NCBI RefSeq assembly: GCF_033366695.1
Contig: NZ_JAOBTQ010000001.1
Span: 4,712,001-4,776,000, forward strand
Length of the DNA stretch: 64,000 nucleotides
Direction: 5' to 3'
Origin: Streptomyces sp. SCL15-4
Lineage (GTDB): Bacteria > Actinomycetota > Actinomycetes > Streptomycetales > Streptomycetaceae
The notes under the pieces are model-generated. The model made no database searches. It had not been told where the DNA came from and worked only from the letters and a program-made list of their open reading frames with translations. Position numbers and translations under genes: made by a program. Position 1 is the stretch's first letter. Each line of letters starts with the position of its first letter. Below, in pieces: positions 1 through 8,791 of the stretch.

Positions 1-2363
1 GTGCGGTGGGCGTGGGCCCGGGTGATCAGCACATCGCCCTCGGCGGACTCGGCGGCGGGCGCGTACCCCATCGCGCGCAGCCCCTCCAGCAGCGTCGCCG
101 GGTCGGTCTGCGCCGCCAGCACGGTCGGCGCGAGGCGGCGCAGGCGCAGGGCGGCGGCGCGCTTGTCGACGAGGATCTCGTTCAGCAGGGCGTCGTCGTC
201 GCAGCGGACGTACGCCGAGGCCGCGCCGACCCGCAGGTGGCCGTGCCTGCGGGCCACGTCGTCGATGAGGTAGGCGAGCGGCTGGGGGACCGGGGTGCGG
301 GAGTGCTCGGCGAGGAAGGCGTGCAGGTCGGCGGCGGCCCGGCCGGCGTCCAGGGCCCGGCGGACGGATGCCGGGGTGAACCGGTACACGGTCGCGCCGC
401 CCTTGGACTCCACGTCCGCGAGCACGCCCAGCATGTCCGCGAGCGGGCGCCGCAGCGGGCCGGGGGCGACCGCCGTCAGGTCGGCCTGGAGCAGTACGTG
501 GTCCAGGGGCTCGGGCAGCAGCGGCGCGAGCAGCCGCGCGGCGGCGGCTCCCGCGACGGCCTGCTCGGGCCCGGAGAGCGGCACGAGCCGGTCGGTGGCG
601 ACGCGGTGGCGGTGCACGGGGAGCTTGTCCCCGGGGCCGTCGGAGGCGGAGTGACCGGATACGGCGGCACCGGACGCGGTCGCGCCGGACTGCGGTGCGT
701 CACCGGAGTGCGCCGCGGTGCCGGGCCGCCCGGCACCGGTCGTACCGGCCCCGGTCCCGGCAGCGTCGCTCTCCACGCCCCCGGCCCGCGACCCGGCCGC
801 ATCCGCTCCCGGCTCCCCACCGGCCGGGGAGCCCCTCCCCGGTGCCCCGGTCGTCGCCGTGCCGGAGTCTCCTGGCGCGGGTGCCCCGAGCAGCGCGCGG
901 CCGTGGGCCGACAGGGCGCCCCGGCCGGTCAGGCCCAGCAGTTCGGTCTCCGACAGCGTCCAGCGGGCCAGCCGGGACCGCAGGTCCTCCTCGCCGTCCC
1001 GCTGGGCGCCCCGCAGCGGGCGCTCCCAGCGCAGCCGGGCCAGCACCGACCCGGCGTCCGGGGCCGCGCCCGGACCCAGCCCGGCCAGCAGGGACAGCAC
1101 CCGGTGCCGTACCTCGGGCGCGGCGGACCGGTCGAGCCCCGGGCCGAGCGCCGACAGCGTCCGGTCCTTGGCGTCCCGGCCGCCGACCAGCCCCGGCGTC
1201 CGGGTGGCGGCCAGCCACGCCTGGGCGAGCCGGACCCAGCGCTCGGCCGGCGGCTGCTCCAGCCACTCGTCGTAGGCGGGGGTGGCGGCGTACCGCTCGT
1301 CGGCCTCGCCGTCGGAGGCGATCAGTCCGGCCGCGTACGCCAGTTCCACCCAGAAGGCGGCGACCGGTTCGGAGACGTCCAGGGCCACGGCCGTCCGCTT
1401 CAGGTCACGGACGCTCAGCCCGCCCGCCCGCAGCACGGCCGGGCCGCCCTCGTCCCAGTCCTTCAGCAGCTCTTCCACGGTGGCCAGCGCGGTGTACGCC
1501 TGTCCGGCCGCGGTGGCGTCCACCACCTGCGGGGCGTGCGTGGCGGCCGGCACCACGGCGGGCGGCAGCGGCTCGGGGGACCGGTGCGCGCGGCCCTGCC
1601 GCAGATGCAGCGCGACCTCGCGCGGGAGCACGACCGTGCCGGGTGCGGTGGGCAGCAGCAGGCCCCGGTCCAGCAGCCAGCGCAAGTGCGCCGCGGGTTC
1701 CGCCGTGACCTGCCCGTACGGCGGCCCCCACACCAGCCGGGCCAGCACCTCGCGGGCGGCCTCCGGGGCCTGGCCGAGCAGCCTGGCCAGCTTCTTGCGA
1801 TGGGTGAACAGCGCGGTCAGCGCGGTCACGGCGGACACCGAGTCGTGCGTGGACGGCAGCCCGGCCGTCGTCACGATCTCCTGGATCCGTCCCGGCGACA
1901 TGCCGGAGGTGGCCTCCCGCACGGTCGGCCCGAGCCCGGTCGGCGACGGGTGCTGCGGCGAGGGCGCCAGCACCTCGCGGGCGGTGCGCACCAGCCGCAG
2001 CCGGTCGTCCCCGCCCCACACCAGCGCCTGTTCGCGCAGGGTGCCCAGGGCCCGCGGCAGCGCGCCGGCCACGGCCGGATCGCCCGCGTCCCCGGCCATC
2101 AGCCCGAGCAGGGTGGCGTACGACGCCGGGTCCGGGGCCACGGCCAGTGCCTCGGCCGTCTGCAGCGCGAACCGGTCCATCCGCTCCAGGGCGCGCAGCA
2201 CCGAGGCGCGGGTGCCGGCACGCGTGGCGAGCTGGGTGAGATCGCCGGGCACGGGGGTGACGAGGTCCGGGCGGCTGCGCAGCAGCGCGGCGAGAGAGGA
2301 GTCGTCCCGTGCGCGGAGTGCCTCCGCGAGGGACCGAGGGGCTGAGTGGGCCTCGGGGCTCAT
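1..2363 (-). CDS. Helicase C-terminal / helicase-associated domain protein, 3' end cut by window
   Basis: The ORF starts at ATG 2363 and runs leftwards past base 1 without a stop, giving at least 787 residues; the C-terminus lies outside the window. The N-terminus is a long alpha-helical, Leu/Ala/Arg-rich region with repeated winged-helix-like stretches. There is a low-complexity Gly/Ala/Ser/Thr linker around residues 480-580, and the part near the left edge (positions 300-20) resembles the XPB/Ssl2-like N-terminal and Helicase_C_3 region of Streptomyces proteins annotated as helicase-associated. No Walker A motif or DEAD box is visible, so this is not an active helicase by itself, at least in the part seen. 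It diverges from the 2463 gene with a 99 bp gap. Frame and length are secure; function is inferred from family resemblance only. Confidence 0.75.
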   Translation of the reverse strand, partial: MSPEAHSAPRSLAEALRARDDSSLAALLRSRPDLVTPVPGDLTQLATRAGTRASVLRALERMDRFALQTAEALAVAPDPASYATLLGLMAGDAGDPAVAGALPRALGTLREQALVWGGDDRLRLVRTAREVLAPSPQHPSPTGLGPTVREATSGMSPGRIQEIVTTAGLPSTHDSVSAVTALTALFTHRKKLARLLGQAPEAAREVLARLVWGPPYGQVTAEPAAHLRWLLDRGLLLPTAPGTVVLPREVALHLRQGRAHRSPEPLPPAVVPAATHAPQVVDATAAGQAYTALATVEELLKDWDEGGPAVLRAGGLSVRDLKRTAVALDVSEPVAAFWVELAYAAGLIASDGEADERYAATPAYDEWLEQPPAERWVRLAQAWLAATRTPGLVGGRDAKDRTLSALGPGLDRSAAPEVRHRVLSLLAGLGPGAAPDAGSVLARLRWERPLRGAQRDGEEDLRSRLARWTLSETELLGLTGRGALSAHGRALLGAPAPGDSGTATTGAPGRGSPAGGEPGADAAGSRAGGVESDAAGTGAGTTGAGRPGTAAHSGDAPQSGATASGAAVSGHSASDGPGDKLPVHRHRVATDRLVPLSGPEQAVAGAAAARLLAPLLPEPLDHVLLQADLTAVAPGPLRRPLADMLGVLADVESKGGATVYRFTPASVRRALDAGRAAADLHAFLAEHSRTPVPQPLAYLIDDVARRHGHLRVGAASAYVRCDDDALLNEILVDKRAAALRLRRLAPTVLAAQTDPATLLEGLRAMGYAPAAESAEGDVLITRAHAHR

Positions 2364-2462
2364 CCGGTCAACGGTAGCGGACAACCCCTGTGCCGAGGGC
2401 ATCCGGCGAGAAGCGGTAGCGTCCCTCCCGGAGTTTCAGTCGGCGCACCCCGGAGGGGTTCC

Positions 2463-3485
2463 GTGGGGATCGAGAGCGACCAGGTCGTCTACGAGTATCT
2501 GAGCCGCGTCGGTGACATCGCCCAGCAGCGGCAGCTGCCGTCGGCGACGCGGATGCGGCTGGTGTCGGAGCTGCGCAACGAGATCGACCGGCACCGGGCG
2601 AAGGCCACGGTGGACTCGCCCGCCGCCGTCCGCCGCATCCTCGACCGCCTGGGCAGCCCGGACGAGGTGGTCACGGCGGCGGACGCCACCGGCGGTGCCC
2701 CGCAGCCGCCCGCCGCCGCCGTCCCCGCGCAGCCCTCCGCCGAGGAGCGTCCGGCGCGGCGGGAGCGGCCGAAGGCGCCGCGCCGGGCCGTACCGCGCCC
2801 GCGCCCCGCCGAGCCCCGGCCGTCCGCCGCGCCGGACGCCCCGGCCCCGCCGCACCTCGCCCCCGCGCACGAACTCGGGGACGGCGCGGCGCCGCCCGAC
2901 TGGTGGCGCGTACGCGGCCCGCAGGCGGACGCCGACCCGGTGCCGGGCTTCGTCGGCGGCGTGGAGATCCCGGACCTGCTCAAGCGCCCCCCGCGGGAGG
3001 CCGACCCGGCCCCCACCGAGGCCGAGGCCGAGCCGGAGGCCCCGGCTCCCGCCGAGCCGGCGCCCGCCCCGCGCCGCCGGCTGCGCGGACTGCTCCCGGC
3101 CCGCGGCAAGGCCGCCCCGGCCGCCGCTCCCGCCCGCGGCCCGCTGTCCGGCTGGTCCAATCCCCTCCTGCTGCTGGCCGCCGCCGCGCTGGTCGCCGGC
3201 GCCGTCCTCGGCAACTGGTTCGCGCTGCTCGCCGGCTGGGCCGTCGCCTACGGCTCCCGGCGGCTGACCCCCGCGGAGACCAAGTGGGCCGTCATGGTCC
3301 TGCCCGGGGCGGCGGTCGCGGCCGGCCTGCTCTGGATCTGGGGCCGCGCCGACGGCCGCTGGGGCACCCCGGTCCCCCAGGACGGCATGAGCGACGCGAT
3401 CGGCGAGACCTGGCCCTGGGTCGTCCGGGGCGCGGCGGTCGCCTCGGCGCTGTACCTGGTGTGGCGCTCACAGCGGAAGAGGTAG
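2463..3485 (+). CDS. Membrane protein with HAAS-like N-terminal domain and Pro/Ala-rich linker
   Basis: 340 residues from GTG 2463, which sits 4-8 bases after a GGAGGGG ribosome binding site. Residues 1-75 form a charged helical domain reminiscent of HAAS/DUF1700-type N-termini (YEYLSRVGDIAQQ, then a RILDRLGSPDEVV segment). Residues 80-230 are Pro/Ala/Arg/Glu-rich and probably disordered. At least three hydrophobic helices follow (about 240-260, 285-300, 318-335), and the protein ends in a basic tail. This architecture suggests a cytoplasmic sensing domain attached to a membrane anchor. Role unknown. It is transcribed away from the helicase-like gene and in the same direction as the HAD gene 73 bases downstream. 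Confidence 0.8.
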   Translation: MGIESDQVVYEYLSRVGDIAQQRQLPSATRMRLVSELRNEIDRHRAKATVDSPAAVRRILDRLGSPDEVVTAADATGGAPQPPAAAVPAQPSAEERPARRERPKAPRRAVPRPRPAEPRPSAAPDAPAPPHLAPAHELGDGAAPPDWWRVRGPQADADPVPGFVGGVEIPDLLKRPPREADPAPTEAEAEPEAPAPAEPAPAPRRRLRGLLPARGKAAPAAAPARGPLSGWSNPLLLLAAAALVAGAVLGNWFALLAGWAVAYGSRRLTPAETKWAVMVLPGAAVAAGLLWIWGRADGRWGTPVPQDGMSDAIGETWPWVVRGAAVASALYLVWRSQRKR

Positions 3486-3558
3486 CGCCACCGGCCGGGC
3501 CGCCGGGCCGGCCCCCGCCCGGCCCCTCCTGCCGGCCGCACCCGGCAGAATGTCCCCC

Positions 3559-4194
3559 ATGGCCTCCACCTTGACCGTCGGTTTCGACCTGGACATGACC
3601 CTCATCGACTCCCGTCCGGGCATCCGCGCGTGCTACCGCGCCCTGGCGGAGCGAACCGGCACGTTCATCGACGCCGATCTCGCCGTGACCCGGCTCGGCC
3701 CGCCGCTCGTGGAGGAGCTGGCCCACTGGTTCCCGCCCGCGCGGGTGCCCGAGGTGGCCGATCTGTACCGGGAGATGTACCCCTCCATAGCCATCGCCGC
3801 GTCGCCCGCGATGGCCGGCGCCCGGGAGGCGGTCGACGCGGTGCGCGCGGCCGGCGGACGGACGATGGTGGTGACGGCGAAGTACGAGCCGAACGCCAAG
3901 CTGCACCTGAGCCACCTCGGCATCGAGCCGGACGTGGTCGTCGGCGACCTGTGGGCCGAGCAGAAGGCGGAGGCACTGCGCGAGCACGGCGCGTCCGTGT
4001 ACGTCGGCGATCACGTCGGAGACGTCCGCGGGGCGCGCGCCGCGGGTGCGTTTTCGGTCGCCGTCGCGACCGGACCGTGCCCGGCCGAGGAGCTGGGCGC
4101 GGCCGGCGCGGACGTCGTGCTGACCGATCTGTCCGCCTTCCCGGCGTGGCTGGACGGCTACCGCGAGGCGCCCGGCGCGGCCTCCCGCGACTGA
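3559..4194 (+). CDS. HAD-superfamily hydrolase (phosphoglycolate-phosphatase-like)
   Basis: 211 residues. HAD motif I is FDLDMTLID with the nucleophile and acid/base Asp at residues 10 and 12; motif II is in VVTAK; motif III/IV is YVGDHVGDVRGARAAG. A helical cap domain lies between about residues 17 and 85. This is the arrangement of Gph-like HAD phosphatases, which dephosphorylate small phosphorylated metabolites with Mg2+. The natural substrate cannot be told from sequence. ATG 3559 is preferred because family members start MASTLTVGFDLD; an in-frame ATG at 3550 is also possible and neither has a good ribosome binding site. Its 3' end overlaps the convergent small membrane-protein gene by 37 bp. 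Confidence 0.85.
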   Translation: MASTLTVGFDLDMTLIDSRPGIRACYRALAERTGTFIDADLAVTRLGPPLVEELAHWFPPARVPEVADLYREMYPSIAIAASPAMAGAREAVDAVRAAGGRTMVVTAKYEPNAKLHLSHLGIEPDVVVGDLWAEQKAEALREHGASVYVGDHVGDVRGARAAGAFSVAVATGPCPAEELGAAGADVVLTDLSAFPAWLDGYREAPGAASRD

Positions 4195-4421
4195 CGCCGG
4201 CCGGCGGCCGCCGACCGCAGCACACCGGCACCGGCCATGAGGAATCCGACGGCCATGAGCATGCTCAGACCGAACATGTAGGTCGGAAAAGGCTTCGCCC
4301 CGAGGAACAGCGGGGCCACCGTGACGAGGGTGGCCACGGCCCCGAGGAAGAAGACGACGGCACCGGCGCGGATCAGTCGGTCACCGGGCGCGGCGGAATT
4401 CGGTTGGGTTTTGTCACGCAC
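4158..4421 (-). CDS. Small conserved membrane protein, two transmembrane helices
   Basis: 87 residues. Two hydrophobic segments (about residues 18-40 and 47-68) are joined by a short loop containing PFPTYMFG, with a charged N-terminus and a basic C-terminal tail. The size and topology match a small membrane protein that I recall between a HAD phosphatase and a cold-shock gene in streptomycetes. Its last 12 codons overlap the end of the HAD gene on the other strand. It shares a divergent promoter region with the cold-shock gene to its right. Function unknown. Confidence 0.65.
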   Translation of the reverse strand: MRDKTQPNSAAPGDRLIRAGAVVFFLGAVATLVTVAPLFLGAKPFPTYMFGLSMLMAVGFLMAGAGVLRSAAAGRRQSREAAPGASR

Positions 4422-4466
4422 CGGACCAGGGTAGTTCCCTGCGCGAGAGAACAGCCGGGGGACGTC

Positions 4467-4494
4467 TTGTCACCGGCCCGAAGACCATTAGCCT
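4467..4494 (+). promoter_or_regulatory. Probable housekeeping promoter of the cold-shock gene
   Basis: TTGTCA (4467-4472), a 16-base spacer and TAGCCT (4489-4494) resemble a HrdB-type promoter. Transcription would start near 4501 and leave a 5' leader of roughly 85 bases before the GTG start at 4586. Long leaders are usual for bacterial cold-shock mRNAs. Read by eye only. Confidence 0.45.
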
Positions 4495-4585
4495 TGGTAT
4501 CGGCGGGTCGTGGTCGACCCGCTCTAGTGCTATCCAGAGCAGTTTCCGAAGTAGTTTTCCAACGAGTACGAGGACGAGGACAGAC

Positions 4586-4969
4586 GTGCCTACCGGCAAG
4601 GTCAAGTGGTTCAACAGCGAGAAGGGCTTCGGCTTTCTCTCCCGCGACGACGGCGGTGACGTCTTCGTCCATTCCTCGGTTCTCCCCGCCGGAGTCGACT
4701 CCCTCAAGCCGGGACAGCGCGTGGAGTTCGGGGTCGTCGCCGGTCAGCGCGGCGACCAGGCGCTGTCGGTGATCGTGCTCGACCCGACGCCGTCGGTCGC
4801 CGCCGCCCAGCGCAAGAAGCCGGACGAGCTGGCGTCGATCGTGCAGGATTTGACGACCCTTCTCGAGAACATCACGCCGATGCTGGAGAAGGGCCGTTAC
4901 CCGGAGAAGGCTTCCGGCAAGAAGATCGCGGGTCTGCTCCGCGCGGTCGCCGACCAACTGGACGTCTGA
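4586..4969 (+). CDS. Cold-shock-domain protein with C-terminal extension
   Basis: 127 residues from GTG 4586, preceded by GAGGACGAGGA. The N-terminal 67 residues are a classic cold-shock domain: [20 protein letters not shown] includes RNP-1 and is followed by the RNP-2 stretch DVFVHSSV. Such proteins bind single-stranded nucleic acid and melt RNA structure. Unlike the approximately 67-residue stand-alone CspA type, this one carries about 55 extra residues with a helical [17 protein letters not shown] segment and a basic [14 protein letters not shown] end. This longer type is conserved in streptomycetes next to the futalosine genes. A hairpin after the stop separates it from convergent mqnD. 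Confidence 0.92.
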   Translation: MPTGKVKWFNSEKGFGFLSRDDGGDVFVHSSVLPAGVDSLKPGQRVEFGVVAGQRGDQALSVIVLDPTPSVAAAQRKKPDELASIVQDLTTLLENITPMLEKGRYPEKASGKKIAGLLRAVADQLDV

Positions 4970-4992
4970 GCCGGCCCGGACATCCGACCGGT

Positions 4993-5025
4993 CCTGGACT
5001 TCCGGAATCTCAGGGGAAGTCCAGG
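4993..5025. terminator. Bidirectional terminator hairpin between cold-shock gene and mqnD
   Basis: Arms CCTGGACTTCC (4993-5003) and GGAAGTCCAGG (5015-5025) are perfect complements with an 11-base loop. The loop and right arm include the mqnD stop codon (5010-5012). The hairpin can serve both convergent genes. There is no long T run, which is common for streptomycete terminators. Confidence 0.7.
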
Positions 5026-5870
5026 GCCTTCGGTCCGAGGGGCGGCAGCAGTCCCTCGGCCGCCGCGCGGGTGAGCAGCCCGCGCACCGCCGCGTAGCCG
5101 TCCTCGCCGAGGTCGGCCGTGAACTCGTTGACGTACAGCCCGATGTGCTGGTCGGCGACGGCCGGGTCCATCTCCTGGGCGTGCGCCATGACGTACGGCC
5201 GGGAGGCCTCGGGGTCGTCCCAGGCCATGCGCACGGACGTACGGATGGACTCGGCCAGCCGGGTGAGCGTGTCCGCGCCCAGCGAGCGCCGCGCGATGAT
5301 CGCGCCCAGCGGGATCGGCAGCCCGGTGGTCCGCTCCCAGTGCTCGCCCATGTCGGCGAGCTTGTGCAGCCCGTAGTTCCGATAGGTGAACCGGGCCTCG
5401 TGGATGACCAGACCGGCGTCCACCTTGCCGTCCCGCACGGCCGGCATGATCTCGTGGAACGGCATGACCACGATCTCGCCGACCCCGCCGGGCAGGGTGT
5501 CCGCCGCCCACAGCCGGAACAGCAGATAGGCGGTCGACCTCTCGCTGGGCACCGCGACCGTACGGCCGCCGATGTCGGCCCCCGCCTCGCGGGCCAGCAC
5601 CAGCGGCCCGCAGCCCCGTCCCAGCGCGCCGCCGCACGGCAGCAGCGCGTACTCGTCGAGGACGTACGGCAGTACGGCGTACGACACCTTCAGCACGTCC
5701 AGCTCACCGCGCTCGGCCATGCCGTTGGTGCGGTCGATGTCGGCGAACGTCACGTCCAGCGCGGGCGCGCCGGGCACCCGGCCGTGGGCCAGGGCGTCGA
5801 AGACGAAGGTGTCGTTCGGGCAGGGGGAGTACGCGATCGGCAGGGACCGCTGCTGCTCACTGGTGGTCAT
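5010..5870 (-). CDS. mqnD: 1,4-dihydroxy-6-naphthoate synthase, futalosine menaquinone pathway
   Basis: 286 residues. It converts cyclic de-hypoxanthine futalosine to 1,4-dihydroxy-6-naphthoate, the ring precursor of menaquinone in organisms lacking the Men route. The fold is a periplasmic-binding-protein-like (MqnA/MqnD) one; the YSPCPNDTFVFDAL N-terminus is a family signature and the QHIGLYVN segment near the C-terminus carries the conserved active-site His region. Length fits the family. The start overlaps the end of mqnB by 14 bp, so the two are translationally coupled, and mqnB makes an upstream intermediate of the same pathway. Confidence 0.95.
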   Translation of the reverse strand: MTTSEQQRSLPIAYSPCPNDTFVFDALAHGRVPGAPALDVTFADIDRTNGMAERGELDVLKVSYAVLPYVLDEYALLPCGGALGRGCGPLVLAREAGADIGGRTVAVPSERSTAYLLFRLWAADTLPGGVGEIVVMPFHEIMPAVRDGKVDAGLVIHEARFTYRNYGLHKLADMGEHWERTTGLPIPLGAIIARRSLGADTLTRLAESIRTSVRMAWDDPEASRPYVMAHAQEMDPAVADQHIGLYVNEFTADLGEDGYAAVRGLLTRAAAEGLLPPLGPKALDFP

Positions 5871-6582
5871 GGGGGTTCCAACTCTCCAAAGCGGGCGCGA
5901 GCTTCCCGAAGCCCTCGGTGAGGGCGGCGAGCGCGTCGCCGATGCGCCAGGCGGCCCGGTCCCGAGGCCCGACCGGGTTGGAGACGGCGCGGATCTCCAG
6001 CACGGGCACGTCGTGCGCGGCGGCGGCCTCCGCCACCCCGAACCCCTCCATGCCCTCGGCGAGCGCGCCGGGGTGGCGGGCCCGCAGGGCGGCGGCGCGG
6101 GCGGCGGTGCCGGTCACCGTGGAGACGGTCAGGACCGTCCCGGTACGGGCGCCGAGGGCCTCGGCGGCGACTCGTACGGCTGATTCCGGCGGGCGGTGGG
6201 TGACGGTTCCGAAGCCGAGTTCGGTGACCGGGAGGAAGCCGTCGGCGGTCTCGGCGCCCAGGTCGGCCGCGGTGATCGCGTCGGCGACGACGAGCGAGCC
6301 GAGCGGCGCCCCGGGCTGGAAGCCGCCGCCGATCCCGGCCGAGACGACCAGGCCGTAGGGCCGGCCGGCCAGCGCGGCGGCGGTCAGCGCGGCGGCGGTG
6401 GAGGCGGCGGCGAGCGCCGGTCCGACACCGGCGGCGAGCAGGTCCCAGCCCGCGTCGGTACGGCACAGGACCGCGCCGGGCAGCCGGACCTCCCGGGCCG
6501 GCGCGGGCAGCGCCCTCGCCACCGCGTCCCGCTCGGCGGGGACCGCGGTGGCGACGAGGACCGGGACGGCAGGCGTGGTCAG
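5857..6582 (-). CDS. mqnB: Futalosine hydrolase, with an apparent CTG start codon
   Basis: 241 residues. MqnB removes hypoxanthine from futalosine in menaquinone biosynthesis. It belongs to the nucleoside phosphorylase/MTA-SAH nucleosidase fold; the glycine-rich VVSAGIGGGF and the EGMEGFGVAEAA motif are visible, followed by EIRAVSNPVGPRD. The reading frame has no ATG, GTG or TTG at the conserved N-terminus. The only codon that gives the expected beginning (x-TTPAVPVLVATAVPAERDA) is CTG at 6582-6580. That codon overlaps the TGA of the upstream lipoprotein gene in a CTGA arrangement, with AAGGA just before it. The next GTG in frame lies inside the first conserved segment. Start therefore CTG by inference. 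Confidence 0.9.
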   Translation of the reverse strand: MTTPAVPVLVATAVPAERDAVARALPAPAREVRLPGAVLCRTDAGWDLLAAGVGPALAAASTAAALTAAALAGRPYGLVVSAGIGGGFQPGAPLGSLVVADAITAADLGAETADGFLPVTELGFGTVTHRPPESAVRVAAEALGARTGTVLTVSTVTGTAARAAALRARHPGALAEGMEGFGVAEAAAAHDVPVLEIRAVSNPVGPRDRAAWRIGDALAALTEGFGKLAPALESWNPHDHQ

Positions 6583-7058
6583 TCCTTGTGCTGCTTCAGC
6601 TTGAAGGACCACATGCCCTTGTTCTCCTTCTCGCCCACCTGGATCGCGAGCGTGTTGGTCTCGCCCTGCGTGCCGTACTGGGCGCTGAAGAAGGCGTTGC
6701 TCGGGAGCGTGCGGTACGTCTTCTTGCTGAGGTCGGTGAACTGGCGGCCGTTGACCAGCACGATCCAGCCCTCGTCGGCGAGCTTCGGGTCGACGCCGAT
6801 GCGGACGGTGTCGTCCTGGCCGACCTCGATCGACTTCACGTCGTCGGAGTTCTTGACACAGTCCTTCAGCGAGTCGGCGGTGAGCTTGTCGCCGTCGTTG
6901 TAGCAAAGGGCCTCGGAGCTGACCGAGTTCCCGCCGACGGTGATCGTCGCGACGGGAGTCGGCTTGTCACAGGCCGACAGGACGAGCAGTCCGGCGGAAA
7001 CGGCGCCGGCAACGGCGACGGCGCGGCGGCGTCGCACAGCGGATTGCAGCGTGGTCAT
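6579..7058 (-). CDS. DUF2771-family lipoprotein
   Basis: 159 residues. A basic N-terminus is followed by a hydrophobic signal segment and the lipobox LSAC (Cys at about residue 30), so the product is expected to be a lipid-anchored extracytoplasmic protein. The mature part has beta-rich character and two further cysteines (around residues 52 and 67) that may form a disulfide. This matches actinobacterial DUF2771 proteins, whose role is unknown. It precedes mqnB with overlapping stop and start codons and follows the MFS gene by 62 bp, so all four leftward genes may be one operon. Confidence 0.85.
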   Translation of the reverse strand: MTTLQSAVRRRRAVAVAGAVSAGLLVLSACDKPTPVATITVGGNSVSSEALCYNDGDKLTADSLKDCVKNSDDVKSIEVGQDDTVRIGVDPKLADEGWIVLVNGRQFTDLSKKTYRTLPSNAFFSAQYGTQGETNTLAIQVGEKENKGMWSFKLKQHKD

Positions 7059-7120
7059 GGCCGAAGGCTATCGGGCGCCCGGAGCCACCCGCCCACGTGG
7101 GGTACGGCGTGCCCGGTTCG

Positions 7121-8509
7121 TTACGCCACGCGTGCCCGGCAGCCGCCGCCCCGGGCCGACGCGAGCAGCCCGCGCAGGGTGGTCAGCCAGCCGGCCGCCA
7201 CGAACACCGCGCCGGTCAGCAGACCCACCGTGCCGTCCAGCGGCATCACGATGCCGACCGCGCCGCCGAACACCCACGCCATCTGCAACAGCGTCTCCGA
7301 GCGGGCGAACGCCGAGGTGCGCACCGCCTCCGGCACGTCCCGCTGGATCAGCGCGTCCAGCGCCAGCTTGCCCAGCGCCTGCGCGCACCCGGCGACCGCC
7401 GCGAGAGCGGCCACCAGGAACGTCCCGAAGAACAGTCCGGCGACCACCGCCACGCCGAGCACCACCGCGACGACGGTCACGATGATGATCTCCGGTGCGC
7501 GCGACCTGAGCCAGGCCCCCACGGCCGTCCCCAGCGCGTTGCCCGCGCCCGCCGAGACACCCACGATGCCCAGCGAGACCGCCGCGCTCTGCCCGGCCAG
7601 CGGATGCTCGCGCAGCAGGAACGCCAGGAAGAAGATCAGGAAACCGGACAGACAGCGCAGGGACGCGTTGGCGCCGAGGGCGTAGGTGACCGCGGGCCCG
7701 ACCGAGCGCAGCCCCGGCCGCCTGCCCTGCCCGTCGCGCGGGCGCCGCGCGTCGGACGCCAGCAGCGCCACGTCCTCGCCCTTGGCCGAGTCCACCCCGG
7801 GCGGCAGGGAGAACGACAGAAACGTCCCGGCAGCGAAGATCACGAAGGCGCCGTACAGCGGCCACGGATCGCCGAGCGCGTGCAGCCCGGCCGCCGCCGG
7901 CGCGGCGGCCCCGGTGGCCAGCAGCCCCGCGAGGGTCACCCGGGAATTGGCCTTCACCAGCGAGAACCCCCGTGGCAGCAGCCGTGGCACGACGGCGCTG
8001 CGCACCACGCCGTACGCCTTGGACGCCACCAGCACGCCCAGCGCGGCCGGATACAGCTCCAGTCCGCCGCTCGCCACCGCCGCGGAGATCACCAGCGCGA
8101 GCAGCGCCCGCGCCAGCATCGCGGCCGCCATCGCGGCCCGCCGCCCGTGCGGCAGCCGGTCCAGCAGCGGTCCGATGACGGGAGCGAGGACCGTGAACGG
8201 GGCCATGGTGATGGCGAGATACAGCGCGACCCGGCCGCGCGCCTCGTCGGTGGGCACCGAGAAGAACACGGTCGACGCCAGCGCCACGGTGACCATGACG
8301 TCCCCGGCGCCGTTCACCGCGTGCAGTTCGATGAGCTTGCCGAGGCCCGACTCGCCCGCGCCGTGCGCGTGCGTGACCCTGCGAATACCGCGCGCCGCGC
8401 CGGTGACCGGAAAGCGCAGGGCACGGCCGACCGCGCGGACGGCGCCGCGCACCCGGCCCGAACCGCCGTCCCGCCCACTTGCCTTGTCCGTGGCTGCCAC
8501 GACGTTCAT
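7121..8509 (-). CDS. MFS transporter
   Basis: 462 residues starting at ATG 8509. Residues 1-60 are a polar, basic N-terminal tail; after that, about 10-12 hydrophobic helices can be read. A PLLDRLPHGRRAA motif in the loop between helices 2 and 3 is the MFS motif-A region. The C-terminal half has paired helices such as APEIIIVTVVAVVLGVAVVA. The likely role is drug or metabolite efflux, but no substrate can be assigned. It heads the leftward run that continues into the DUF2771 lipoprotein and mqnB-mqnD. A divergent gap of 282 bp separates it from the DUF3027 gene. Confidence 0.85.
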   Translation of the reverse strand: MNVVAATDKASGRDGGSGRVRGAVRAVGRALRFPVTGAARGIRRVTHAHGAGESGLGKLIELHAVNGAGDVMVTVALASTVFFSVPTDEARGRVALYLAITMAPFTVLAPVIGPLLDRLPHGRRAAMAAAMLARALLALVISAAVASGGLELYPAALGVLVASKAYGVVRSAVVPRLLPRGFSLVKANSRVTLAGLLATGAAAPAAAGLHALGDPWPLYGAFVIFAAGTFLSFSLPPGVDSAKGEDVALLASDARRPRDGQGRRPGLRSVGPAVTYALGANASLRCLSGFLIFFLAFLLREHPLAGQSAAVSLGIVGVSAGAGNALGTAVGAWLRSRAPEIIIVTVVAVVLGVAVVAGLFFGTFLVAALAAVAGCAQALGKLALDALIQRDVPEAVRTSAFARSETLLQMAWVFGGAVGIVMPLDGTVGLLTGAVFVAAGWLTTLRGLLASARGGGCRARVA

Positions 8510-8791
8510 AGTGCCCCGGGATCCGGGCGGATAGTGCGGTACGGCGCGGATGGCGGCCCACGGCGTGAGGGACCGGTGGACGGCGTGGGGGCGGCGTACG
8601 GCCCGGGTGGGAAATTCCACGAATCCCGCCCGGTGTAGCGTGCCTGTCTCAGCCATAACGCAGAATGGATGGCAGAGGTGCGCCCGGGCGCGCGGATGCA
8701 GACGTCGATGCGGTCCCCAGGTCCGCTCCGTAGGCGAAACCGCCGGAGGCAGCCGCACTCGACGAGACGGCGTAGGAGAGAAGCGATACCT

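Noticed and set aside
6..2345. 779-codon plus-strand reading frame opposite the helicase-like gene
   Set aside because: Gln/Gly/Arg-rich shadow of the minus-strand gene. The minus frame has normal codon bias and a family-like sequence.
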